Source of the DNA: Streptomyces sp. SPB074
Lineage (GTDB): Bacteria; Actinomycetota; Actinomycetes; Streptomycetales; Streptomycetaceae
Direction: 5' to 3'
Assembly (NCBI RefSeq): GCF_000154905.1
Contig: NZ_GG770539.1
Span: 1,391,598 to 1,455,597 of the forward strand
Length of the DNA: 64,000 nucleotides
Below are positions 36,636 through 44,018 of this stretch, one piece after another (the stretch's first letter is position 1; each line of letters starts with the position of its first letter). A program made the position numbers and the translations under genes. A model generated the notes under the pieces. It saw only the letters and a program-made list of their open reading frames with translations. It had not been told where the DNA came from and did not search any database.

Positions 36636-37226
36636 TCAGACGCCCGCGCCCAGCACCGCGTTGACGCGCTGCGGGTCGCCGCAGACGATCAGCAGGGTGT
36701 TGGCGCGTTCACGGGCGAAGGGCAGGACCGTGGCCACGGTGCTTTCCGCGCCACCGTTGAGGGCCACGACGACGACCGGACGGGCGGCGACGCGAGCGAC
36801 GTGGGCGGTGTCGACGTAGAAGACGTCGTCACCGGCGTCCTGCTGAGCCCAGTAGGCGGCTTCGCCGAACGACAACTCGTGGACGGTCCACGGGTGCGCT
36901 TCCCCTGTGGTCAGCACCAGCACTTCGCCGGGCGCGCGGCCCGAGTCGAGGAGCAGGTCCACCGCCTCTTCGGCTGCGTCGAGCGCGCCGTCGGAGGGAG
37001 AAGGGATGAGCTGGATCTGCGCGGCGGCCGGGGCCGGGGGCTTCGGCTGCTGCTCGCGCTGGGCCGAAGCCGTGCGCGGGGGCCCCGGGCGGGCGGGGCG
37101 AGGCGGCGCCGCGGGACGCGGGCCGGGTACGGGGCGGGGGGTCTGGGCGCTGCGGCTTGGGGCCGTGGTGGCGCTGGGACCCTGGGCACTCTCGGGAATC
37201 TGAGGCTCCTCGGGACTGAGAGGCAT
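36636..37226 (-). CDS. Uncharacterised protein with nucleotide-binding-like C-terminus
   Basis: About 196 residues: a Pro/Ala/Arg-rich disordered N-terminus, then a folded C-terminal domain (IQLIPSPSDGALDAAEEAVD, PGEVLVLTTGEAHPWTVHEL, DDVFYVDTAHVARVAARPVV, NTLLIVCGDPQRVNAVLGAG). The pattern resembles the C-terminal lobe of UvrD/AAA-type proteins, but no Walker motif is present. It starts 68 bp after the rnhB stop and is probably co-transcribed with it. The start codon is uncertain: ATG 37226 is the first ATG after rnhB, but it has no clear ribosome site. Confidence 0.6.
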   Translation of the reverse strand: MPLSPEEPQIPESAQGPSATTAPSRSAQTPRPVPGPRPAAPPRPARPGPPRTASAQREQQPKPPAPAAAQIQLIPSPSDGALDAAEEAVDLLLDSGRAPGEVLVLTTGEAHPWTVHELSFGEAAYWAQQDAGDDVFYVDTAHVARVAARPVVVVALNGGAESTVATVLPFARERANTLLIVCGDPQRVNAVLGAGV

Positions 37227-37293
37227 GACATGGCTGGTGAACTGTTCGCCGGGGTCCGCCCCGGCGACGCTGCCCGTACGGGCGACCGAACGA

Positions 37294-37995
37294 TCAGAAC
37301 TCGAAACCGAGCTGTCCTTCGATCGCCGCCGGGCTCCCGTCCGTCCGGGCACGCACCTTCTTCAGATGCCGCCACCGCGGCATCGCGTCGAGGTACGACC
37401 AGGAAAGGCGGTGATACGGGGTCGGACCCCGTTCCGCCAGGGCCGTCTTGTGCGCCGGCGAAGGGTATCCGGCGTTGGCGGCGAAGGCGAAGTCTTCGTG
37501 TTGGGCACCGAGTTCGGCCATCAGGCGGTCACGGGCGACCTTGGCGAGTACGGACGCGGCGGCGACCGACACGCAGGACTGGTCCCCCTTGATCACCGTG
37601 CGGACGTTCCACGGTGCTCCGAGGTAGTCGTGGTTGCCGTCGAGGATCACCCAGTCGGGACGTACCGGGAGCCCGTCGAGTGCGCGGACGGCGGCGAGCC
37701 GCAGGGCGGCCGTCATACCGAGCGCGTCGATCTCCTCCGGCGAGGCGTGCCCGAGCGAGTGGGCGGTGACCCACTTCTCCAGCTCCACGACGAGCGCGGC
37801 ACGTCGTTTGGGAGTGAGGAGTTTGGAGTCGGTCAGCCCCTCGGGGGCCCGCCGCAGACCGGTGACGGCGGCACAGACCGAGACGGGCCCGGCCCAGGCC
37901 CCGCGTCCCACTTCATCGATGCCCGCCACGACCTTGGCTCCGGTCGTGGCGCGGAGCGAGCGCTCGACGCTGTGGGTGGGTGCTTCGTACGGCAT
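37294..37995 (-). CDS. rnhB: Ribonuclease HII
   Basis: A 233-residue type 2 RNase [15 protein letters not shown] holds the catalytic DE pair, [12 protein letters not shown] the third acidic residue, and [15 protein letters not shown] the conserved Ser/Lys helix. [11 protein letters not shown](A)ERGPTPYHR is the family C-terminal signature. It cuts RNA in RNA-DNA hybrids and removes misincorporated ribonucleotides. Length and start (ATG 37995) are normal. Confidence 0.94.
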   Translation of the reverse strand: MPYEAPTHSVERSLRATTGAKVVAGIDEVGRGAWAGPVSVCAAVTGLRRAPEGLTDSKLLTPKRRAALVVELEKWVTAHSLGHASPEEIDALGMTAALRLAAVRALDGLPVRPDWVILDGNHDYLGAPWNVRTVIKGDQSCVSVAAASVLAKVARDRLMAELGAQHEDFAFAANAGYPSPAHKTALAERGPTPYHRLSWSYLDAMPRWRHLKKVRARTDGSPAAIEGQLGFEF

Positions 37996-38065
37996 AGCGG
38001 ATGACAGCGTACGCGCCCTTCATCCGGTACGAAACCCCGGCTCCCCTCCGCCGCCGTAATGAGAC

Positions 38066-39040
38066 CTAGCGGAGACCTGACCCCGGCGGAGCAGCCTCGT
38101 CGGCGTGCTCCTCGCAGGCTGGTTCGGCCCAGCCGGGCAGGGGTTCGGTCTGCCGGTGCCAGGCGCGCGGTGGGACACCGGAGGGGCTCGCCGCGACGAT
38201 CCCGCCGACGATGGCGCAGGTCGTGTCGATGTCCCCGCCCGCGCGGGCGGTCGTCCAGAACGCGCGCTCGAAGTCACCGAGCGAACGGGCGGCGGCCCAG
38301 AGGGTGAAGGGCACGGTGTCCTGGGCCGTCGTGCGGCGACCGCAGCCGAGGACGGCGGCGACGGTCGCGACGTCGTCGTAGTCGAGCATCGACGCGGCTC
38401 GGCGGATGCCGAGTTCCACGGCGCTGCGCGGTACGAGCGCGAGCACGGCGTCGAGCAGTGCGGCGGGCTCCGGCGGGGTGGTTCCCGAAGCCGCGACGAG
38501 GGCGGCCGTCACCGCCACGGCCACGGCTCCCGCGATCCCCTCGGGGTGCTGATGAGTGGGACGAGCGGACAGCACGGCCTGCCGGGCGGCTTCGCGCGGG
38601 TCGTCGGCGTACCAGGCTCCGAGCGGGGCGACGCGCATGGCGGCGCCGTTGCCCCAGGAGCCTTGGCCGCGGAAGAGCCCGGTGGAGAGTTCCCGCCAGT
38701 CGCCTCCCTCGCGCACGAGGCGCAACAGCCGGTTGGCGCCCGGGCCGTAGCCGCGGTCGAAGTCGTGGTGGCGGGCGAAGGAGTGCGCGAGAACGTCCTC
38801 CTCGATCCGTCCCTCGCCGGCGAGGACGGTGACGACCGAGCACGCCATCTCGGTGTCGTCGGTCCATTGCCAGGGCCCCGCGGGGAGCTCCTCGGCAGCG
38901 AGATGGGACCGGTTGTCGGGGACGAAGAACTGCGAGCCGAGGGCGTCGCCGATCCGCAGGCCGCAGAGACTGGCGCGGGCGCGAGCGAGGCGTGCGGGAG
39001 CAGAGGGGGAAACGGGTGAAGGGATGCGTTCAGCGGTCAT
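38066..39040 (-). CDS. ADP-ribosylglycohydrolase (DraG/ARH-type)
   Basis: A 324-residue all-helical ADP-ribosylglycohydrolase fold. Metal-binding motifs are visible: GLRIGDALGSQF at the start, WTDDTEMA, and the C-terminal GGDIDTTCAIVGGIVAA. The family removes ADP-ribose from proteins or small molecules using two magnesium or manganese ions. The specific substrate is unknown. It stands between rnhB and a histidine phosphatase gene on the same strand. Confidence 0.9.
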   Translation of the reverse strand: MTAERIPSPVSPSAPARLARARASLCGLRIGDALGSQFFVPDNRSHLAAEELPAGPWQWTDDTEMACSVVTVLAGEGRIEEDVLAHSFARHHDFDRGYGPGANRLLRLVREGGDWRELSTGLFRGQGSWGNGAAMRVAPLGAWYADDPREAARQAVLSARPTHQHPEGIAGAVAVAVTAALVAASGTTPPEPAALLDAVLALVPRSAVELGIRRAASMLDYDDVATVAAVLGCGRRTTAQDTVPFTLWAAARSLGDFERAFWTTARAGGDIDTTCAIVGGIVAASPSGVPPRAWHRQTEPLPGWAEPACEEHADEAAPPGSGLR

Positions 39041-39128
39041 GACCGCTTCACCCTATCCAGTGACGCCTCGCGCGCCGAGAGAGAAGAAAGGATTTCTCTT
39101 CTCGGCCGCCAGCACGTTTCCGGGGAGG

Positions 39129-39788
39129 CTAGCTGGTGACTCCGTACGGCTCCGGCTCGCGCCATTTCGCGAAGGGACGGTCAAGGTGGTAGCGGCCGTC
39201 GGAGCCGAGTTCGAGGCAACGCGTCTCGCCGTTGTCCGGATTGGAGAGGGACTCGAATTCGGCCACCGTCCAGTGGAACCAGCGCATACAGAAGAGCCGC
39301 ATGGTCAGTCCGTGCGTGACCAGGAGCACGTTCGGCGGGTGATCCGGGGCCTCGAAGCTGCGGAAAAGACTCTCCAGGAAGGCGCCGACCCGGTCGTACA
39401 CGTCCGCGCCGGACTCACCCTGCGCGAAGCGGTAGAAGAAGTGCCCGTACGCGTCCCGGTACGCCTTCTGCAAGCGCACGTCGTCGCGGTCCTGCCAGTT
39501 TCCCCAGTCCTGCTCCCGCAGCCTCGGCTCCTCCCGGACCCGGACGTGCTCCGGGTCGAGGTGGAAGAGCCGCAGGGTCTCGTGCGTCCTGCGGTACGGG
39601 GAGACGTAGACGCTGACGCGTTCGTCGCCGAAGAGGCCGCGCAGCCTGTCCCCCGTGGCGAGGGCCTGGGCGCGCCCGGCGGCGGTCAGGCACAGGGCGT
39701 GGTCGGGTTCGCGTTCGTACACGCTGTCGTCGGCGTTGCCATCGGACTCACCGTGCCGGACCAGAACGATGCGTCGGGGTTGTGCCAT
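39129..39788 (-). CDS. Histidine phosphatase (phosphoglycerate-mutase-like)
   Basis: RIVLVRHGESDGN carries the RHG phospho-histidine motif right at the N-terminus; VSPYRRTHETL is the second Arg motif and LLVTHGLTMRLF the second catalytic His. About 219 residues. The family covers phosphatases and mutases of diverse substrates, so the substrate cannot be told. ATG 39788 puts GGAGG two bases upstream; an open frame from 39809 exists. Confidence 0.88.
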   Translation of the reverse strand: MAQPRRIVLVRHGESDGNADDSVYEREPDHALCLTAAGRAQALATGDRLRGLFGDERVSVYVSPYRRTHETLRLFHLDPEHVRVREEPRLREQDWGNWQDRDDVRLQKAYRDAYGHFFYRFAQGESGADVYDRVGAFLESLFRSFEAPDHPPNVLLVTHGLTMRLFCMRWFHWTVAEFESLSNPDNGETRCLELGSDGRYHLDRPFAKWREPEPYGVTS

Positions 39789-39882
39789 GTCCTCCAGCCT
39801 AGGACGCACCGCGCGTGCAAGTGCGGCGGGGCAGGGTCCATCCGGAGCAGTGCCGAACGCGGGGAGGGGGAGGCGGGCGGGC

Positions 39883-40488
39883 TCAGACCGTCCAGGACGG
39901 TTCCAGACCGACCACGGCCCCGTCCAGGCCGAGCAGGTCCTCCTCCGCCTCGGCCCGGGTCGAGAGCCGGCGCAGCCCCTCGGGGCGGTACTTGCCCCGC
40001 TCGGCCGCGGACTGCCACATGGACAGGACCAGGAACTCGCTGCCGGGAGCTTCCGCGAAGAAGCCCCGTACCATCCCGGGCGAGCCGGCCATGGCCGGAT
40101 TCCAGATGCGACGCTGGGCGAGGGTGAAGTGCTCGACCCGCTCGGGGCGTACGCGGGTGTGCGCGATCCGCACCAGGTCCACGTCGTGGAAGAGCGGTTC
40201 GAAGCCCGTCTTCACGTCGAAACGGTGGTCGAAGAGAGTGCTGCGCACCTGTGTGCAGCTGCCGGCCTGGGCGGCGGCCAGGCGGTCGTGGGCGCGTGCC
40301 ATGAACGAGTCGTAGAAGGCCCGGCTCTCCCAGAAGCCGAAGATGTGGGCCTGCCCGGGGTTCTCGCGGCTCCACCCTCCCGCCTGCCCCTTGAATCCCC
40401 GCACGTCGGCGAGTTCCGCCCACCGGCGCTGACCTCGGTCGAACCGGTTCCGGTCGGCGACATCGCAGCGAATCCACTTCAGCAGCAC
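39883..40488 (-). CDS. YdbC/DUF4937-like protein
   Basis: A 201-residue protein in two similar halves, each an antibiotic-monooxygenase-like ferredoxin fold: MLLKWIRCDVADRNRFDRGQ, IFGFWESRAFYDSFM, then VRIAHTRVRPERVEHFTLAQ, FLVLSMWQSAAERGKY. Conserved in Streptomyces; function unknown. Single gene, facing the TerD gene across about 165 bp of intergenic DNA. Confidence 0.75.
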   Translation of the reverse strand: MLLKWIRCDVADRNRFDRGQRRWAELADVRGFKGQAGGWSRENPGQAHIFGFWESRAFYDSFMARAHDRLAAAQAGSCTQVRSTLFDHRFDVKTGFEPLFHDVDLVRIAHTRVRPERVEHFTLAQRRIWNPAMAGSPGMVRGFFAEAPGSEFLVLSMWQSAAERGKYRPEGLRRLSTRAEAEEDLLGLDGAVVGLEPSWTV

Positions 40489-40653
40489 CGCGCCATCGTA
40501 CGGCGGTGGGACAGGTACCGGTCATCCTCCGCATCGGCCCCGACGTTCGTTCGGTTCTCGTGCCACCATGGACAACGAATATGGCCGACCGCTTGTCTGA
40601 CGACCTGTCAGTACTGCGGTCGTGTCATCCGTCCCACGCGAAGGGAAGGCCCG

Positions 40654-41190
40654 ATGGAGAGCTTGAGCAAAGGACTCGCGAAGATCGAGGTCGCCCTCAA
40701 ATGGGACCCGAGTCCGCACGGTGCGCCCGCGATGGACCTGGACCTCGTCGCGGCGGTGTTCACCCTGAGCGACCCGCACGGGGTGCCCGCCTACGACGTG
40801 CACTTCGACCACCGCGCTCCGGACGGCACGATCGCTCTCAACCGTGACAGCCGCACGGGGCAGGGCCTGGGCTTCGACGAGATCATGGTTCTGGAGCTGA
40901 ACCGGCTTTCCGAGGCGTACGGCAGGGTCGCGGTCGGCGTGGTGATCCAGCAGAACGGGGGCCACCGCACCTTCGCCGACGTGCACGAGCCCGGCATCCG
41001 GCTGCGCGAGGGCTACGACGAGCTCGGCCCGGTGGACTTCACGCCCCTGGCAGACGCCACCGGAGCCGTGGTGGCCGAGTTCTGGCGCGGCGAGGAGGGC
41101 ACGTGGGAGTACCGCCCGACGGTGCGGGGGTACGACGCCGAACTCCCCGACTTCATGGCGTTGCTGAGCGGCAAGCCAGAGGCCCGCTGA
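40654..41190 (+). CDS. TerD-family calcium-binding protein
   Basis: A 178-residue TerD domain: LAKIEVALKWDPSPHGAPAM, DLVAAVFTLSDPHGVPAYDV, GLGFDEIMVLELNRL and the paired acidic residues that bind calcium. Family members are linked to tellurite/stress responses and, in Streptomyces, to calcium-related development. AAGGGAAGG lies before ATG 40654. It stands alone rather than in a ter operon. Confidence 0.87.
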   Translation: MESLSKGLAKIEVALKWDPSPHGAPAMDLDLVAAVFTLSDPHGVPAYDVHFDHRAPDGTIALNRDSRTGQGLGFDEIMVLELNRLSEAYGRVAVGVVIQQNGGHRTFADVHEPGIRLREGYDELGPVDFTPLADATGAVVAEFWRGEEGTWEYRPTVRGYDAELPDFMALLSGKPEAR

Positions 41191-41296
41191 TCGGGTCGGC
41201 TCCGCGCACCGAGGCCGATCGGCCGGCGTATCGGCGGAGGCGGAGGCGGGGCCGGCACTCCCCACCTAGCGGTGGGAGGCGACCGGTCCTGCACTT

Positions 41297-41310
41297 TGGG
41301 AGCGCTCCCC
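41297..41310 (+). promoter_or_regulatory. Orphan CebR-type operator
   Basis: TGGGAGCGCTCCCC matches the Streptomyces CebR (cellobiose/cellulase repressor) palindrome TGGGAGCGCTCCCA at 13 of 14 bases. No cellulase or sugar gene follows intact; see the remnant downstream. Confidence 0.55.
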
Positions 41311-41383
41311 AGCACACAAGAGGGGCGAAGACGCGCCGCGCCGAGCCGTGCGTTGCCTCAACGCCCGCTCCGTCACCCTTTCG

Positions 41384-41475
41384 AAGGAGGATTCGATCGC
41401 AGGACCGTTTCAGCGGATTTTTCGCTGGCAGGATTGCTCTCACGAGGCCCGCTGCGCCACTGCGGACGTTGAAAC
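41384..41475 (+). pseudogene. Remnant of a secreted protein gene: ribosome site and signal-peptide-like stub
   Basis: AAGGAGG (41384-41390) is followed five bases later by ATCGCAGG where ATGCGCAGG would be expected. Read from there the codons give RRTVSADFSLAGLLSRG, like the start of a secretory signal peptide, then a stop at about 41473. With the CebR-type box 75 bp upstream and a terminator downstream, it looks like the scar of a deleted CebR-controlled hydrolase gene. This is inference from a short stretch. Confidence 0.3.
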
Positions 41476-41501
41476 CTTCGCCGTGGACATGGCCTCGTAC
41501 A

Positions 41502-41542
41502 CCCCGGGAGGAGCCGGTCCGCCGACGCTTCTCCTCCCGGGG
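41502..41542. terminator. Terminator hairpin
   Basis: Perfect 12-bp stem CCCCGGGAGGAG (41502-41513) / CTCCTCCCGGGG (41531-41542). It follows the remnant and precedes the 3' end of the integrase fragment on the other strand. Confidence 0.7.
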
Positions 41543-41594
41543 TCCTTGGTCCCGCACCGAGGTCGTCCCGACGCACGCCGGTGAGCCGACGCTC

Positions 41595-41978
41595 TCACTC
41601 AGGCGGAATCGGTACGGGCACACGGCCGAACTTCTCCTGGCACTCCCGCAGCCATGCGTGCCGGGGATCGGTCACGTACTCCAGGAAAAGCCGCAGCGCG
41701 AGCCGGTACGTGCTGATGGTGGAGAGCCCGATGGGACGCTGGGCGGTGCGGAGGTGGGCCGAGAGCAGGTGGTCGAGGAAGGCGTCCGCCTGTCCCGGTT
41801 CCCACTCCCAGGGATAGCGGTCGGTGTAGACCGCGAAGCGATAGACGAGGTCGAGTCGCGACTGGACGGTGTACGACGGCAGGGAGCCCGCCCGTTGCTG
41901 GCGTGTCCAGCCGTCCAGCATCGCTTCGAAAACCGGCTGGGCATGGGGGCTGTGGGCTGCACTGGTCACGACGCGCAC
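41595..41978 (-). pseudogene. Truncated tyrosine recombinase (N-terminal SAM-like domain only)
   Basis: 127 residues that match the first third of a widespread Streptomyces site-specific integrase: VFEAMLDGWTRQQRAGSLPS, SRLDLVYRFAVYTDRYPWEW, STYRLALRLFLEYVTDPRHA. It ends at FGRVPVPIPPE-stop, so the catalytic Arg-His-Arg-Tyr domain is missing and not found nearby. A complete member is about 350 residues. It marks decayed mobile DNA. Confidence 0.75.
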
Positions 41979-42684
41979 AACGCGCGGGAGCGGGCGTGGT
42001 TACGCCCGGAAGGAGGAGCGACACGCAAAAGAAGACACCCGCAGGCGGCGCGCTGACCTGCTGGTCATACAAAGTGGCGGGCATCGGCGGGCGGGGGCGT
42101 TCCCCGGGGTTGCTGCGGACCCCGGGGGTCTTCCAGCCGCCCTATGTGGCGGGTGCCGTCCCGGGTGGCGAAATGAGCACAGGAGTGAGGCACGGGACCG
42201 GACCTTCCCCGGTACAGCGCCACGTCCGGGCAGGCGGGCGAGCGAGCGGTGGCCTCGCCGGCGCTGCCCTGCCCGATCGGCCTTTCGCCCGCTCCCTCCC
42301 GCAGCCGGTCAATGCCTCGTACGTCGATACCCGCGCAGGGTTACGGCAAGCGAGGACCGGGCCACCGTCCGGCCAACGGTGGTGCGCGCTTTCCCCGAGG
42401 TGCGATGCCCCGCACCCCCGAGTGGCCTCGGACGGTCCAGCGCCGACCGTCAGCGGGCCACCGGTCGTGGCAGGAAATGCGGCAGCTCACAGCACGCAGG
42501 AGGGGGCCGTCCCGGCGGCACGGCCCCCTCACTGCTCAGCTCATTCCTACCCGCGTGCGTGCTCGCCCGCGTGTCACATCGCAGGCGATCCTCCCGGCGC
42601 ATCGCTCCGGAGGCGGGTGCGCACCTTCGGCCGGTGCGTGTTGCGACCGGCGTACCGGCGGAGGGCACTGCTTCCTGGCATGCG
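41979..42684. other. Gene-free accessory stretch
   Basis: About 700 bp with lower coding character than its surroundings. Open frames on both strands are Arg/Pro-rich shadows. It contains one terminator hairpin (42501-42529) and the upstream part of the integrase fragment. Likely decayed sequence. Confidence 0.4.
42501..42529 (-). terminator. Terminator hairpin
   Basis: Perfect 10-bp stem AGGGGGCCGT / ACGGCCCCCT with a 9-base loop, about 155 bp downstream of the uncharacterised gene ending at 42685. Confidence 0.6.
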
Positions 42685-43800
42685 CTACTCCTCGGTATTC
42701 GGCTCTTGATCGGGGAACGCACGCAGCCTCAGCTGTGGTGCCCGGTGGTCGGCGAGCCATCGCATCCGGTTGTCATTCAGGACGAGCCCGACACGTGCGA
42801 CCCGGGTCCACTGTTCACGGTCGAGCACCTCACGATAGGTCGTCAGGAGCAATTCCTGCTGCGCCGCGGTGCATCCCACGGTCTCTGGAGGCTTTGTCGT
42901 CAGGTGCTGGGCGAGCGCCGCGATCGTGAAATAGCGCTCGATCGTCGGGCGGAGCAGCCCCGCATGGCGAGCGTGGGCTTCCAGGACCACTCCTGAATGG
43001 GGGTAATTGGCGAGGGTGAGTCCCATCCCCCCGCAATCGCTCATGAGGTGGAGCAGTCGACCGGTGTTTTCCACCATCTCGCTGTCATTGTCCAGCTCTG
43101 CAAGCGCCTCATGGAGTCTGGCGACTGCGGCGACCTTGCCGGCGAAGTACGCGTTGAGGAAATCGCCGTCACAGGCCCTGCGCAGCAGCCATCGCCGTGC
43201 AGCCGGGTCGTCGAGTCGGCAGAGAGCTTCGACGACATAGACCCGGCCCCAGCCAGTAACTCTCTCGGCGAGCCAGATCAGGGCTTCGACTCCACCTGCC
43301 TGCCGCTCCAAGGCGTGCGCCGCCAGCGGCCCGAAGTGATCGGAGAGGAGCCCGATGGTCTGCACCAGTGGGGTGTCGTCAGCGGTTGCCACAACGGCGA
43401 GCAGGGCGAGCCCGACGGTCACTGAACAACGATCGGTGCCGTGCCGGACGAGCCAGCGGCCCGTTTGACGAGCGCGTGCAGAGTCCACCCGCGAAGCGGC
43501 TGCGGCAATGTGCTCGTTCTGGTGAATCGGGACGTAGAGGTCGTGAAAAGCGTCGGCCAGTTCGCTGGGCTGGGCAGCGGCCCTCGCGAAATGCGCATCC
43601 AGAATGAGCGCAATTTCCGTGCCGGCCGAGTACCGGTCTTCGGGTGCCTCCGGGCCTCGGCGAGCGTGCGACGCGTCGTCGGGGAAGGGATACCCGTCGC
43701 GCGGAAGCCGTTCATTCGGGGCTTGTCGATGCAGCCGCAGCGCGTGGTCGAACAGTGTTGTTGGTGATCCGGGCAGTGCCGTCCCGGTCGTCCTGCTCAT
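42685..43800 (-). CDS. Uncharacterised alpha-helical (HEAT-like) protein
   Basis: A 371-residue soluble protein made of repeated helical segments (ALLAVVATADDTPLVQTIGL, AAHALERQAGGVEALIWLAE, GRVYVVEALCRLDDPAARRW, LRRACDGDFLNAYFAGKVAA), the pattern of HEAT/armadillo-like repeats. No catalytic motif. Similar proteins of unknown function occur in scattered Streptomyces genomes. It lies in the accessory patch beside an integrase remnant and is probably acquired; its codon use is slightly less GC-extreme than its core neighbours. Confidence 0.65.
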   Translation of the reverse strand: MSRTTGTALPGSPTTLFDHALRLHRQAPNERLPRDGYPFPDDASHARRGPEAPEDRYSAGTEIALILDAHFARAAAQPSELADAFHDLYVPIHQNEHIAAAASRVDSARARQTGRWLVRHGTDRCSVTVGLALLAVVATADDTPLVQTIGLLSDHFGPLAAHALERQAGGVEALIWLAERVTGWGRVYVVEALCRLDDPAARRWLLRRACDGDFLNAYFAGKVAAVARLHEALAELDNDSEMVENTGRLLHLMSDCGGMGLTLANYPHSGVVLEAHARHAGLLRPTIERYFTIAALAQHLTTKPPETVGCTAAQQELLLTTYREVLDREQWTRVARVGLVLNDNRMRWLADHRAPQLRLRAFPDQEPNTEE

Positions 43801-43950
43801 CGGCGGACGGAGGACTCGATTCTCTTGATCATGGCCCGGAGCCTGTCACGAGACCGATCGCCACCACGAGCCCTCGACGCGGCGGCGGCGACGTGACGCC
43901 TCACATACGAGAGCGTGCCTCACACACGACAGTGAGCGTCGCACGCCGAA

Positions 43951-43982
43951 GGCGGTGGAGCCGCGAGACCGGCTCCACCGCC
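43951..43982 (-). terminator. Terminator after nrdJ
   Basis: Perfect 12-bp stem GGCGGTGGAGCC (43951-43962) / GGCTCCACCGCC (43971-43982), 37 bp past the nrdJ stop. Confidence 0.75.
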
Positions 43983-44018
43983 CTGACCAGCTGGTTCACG
44001 CCCTGGAAGGGCCCGGTG

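Noticed and set aside
42000-42720. Several 70-270 codon frames beside the integrase remnant
   Set aside because: Arg/Pro/Thr-rich with no conserved segments; they overlap one another and a terminator hairpin.
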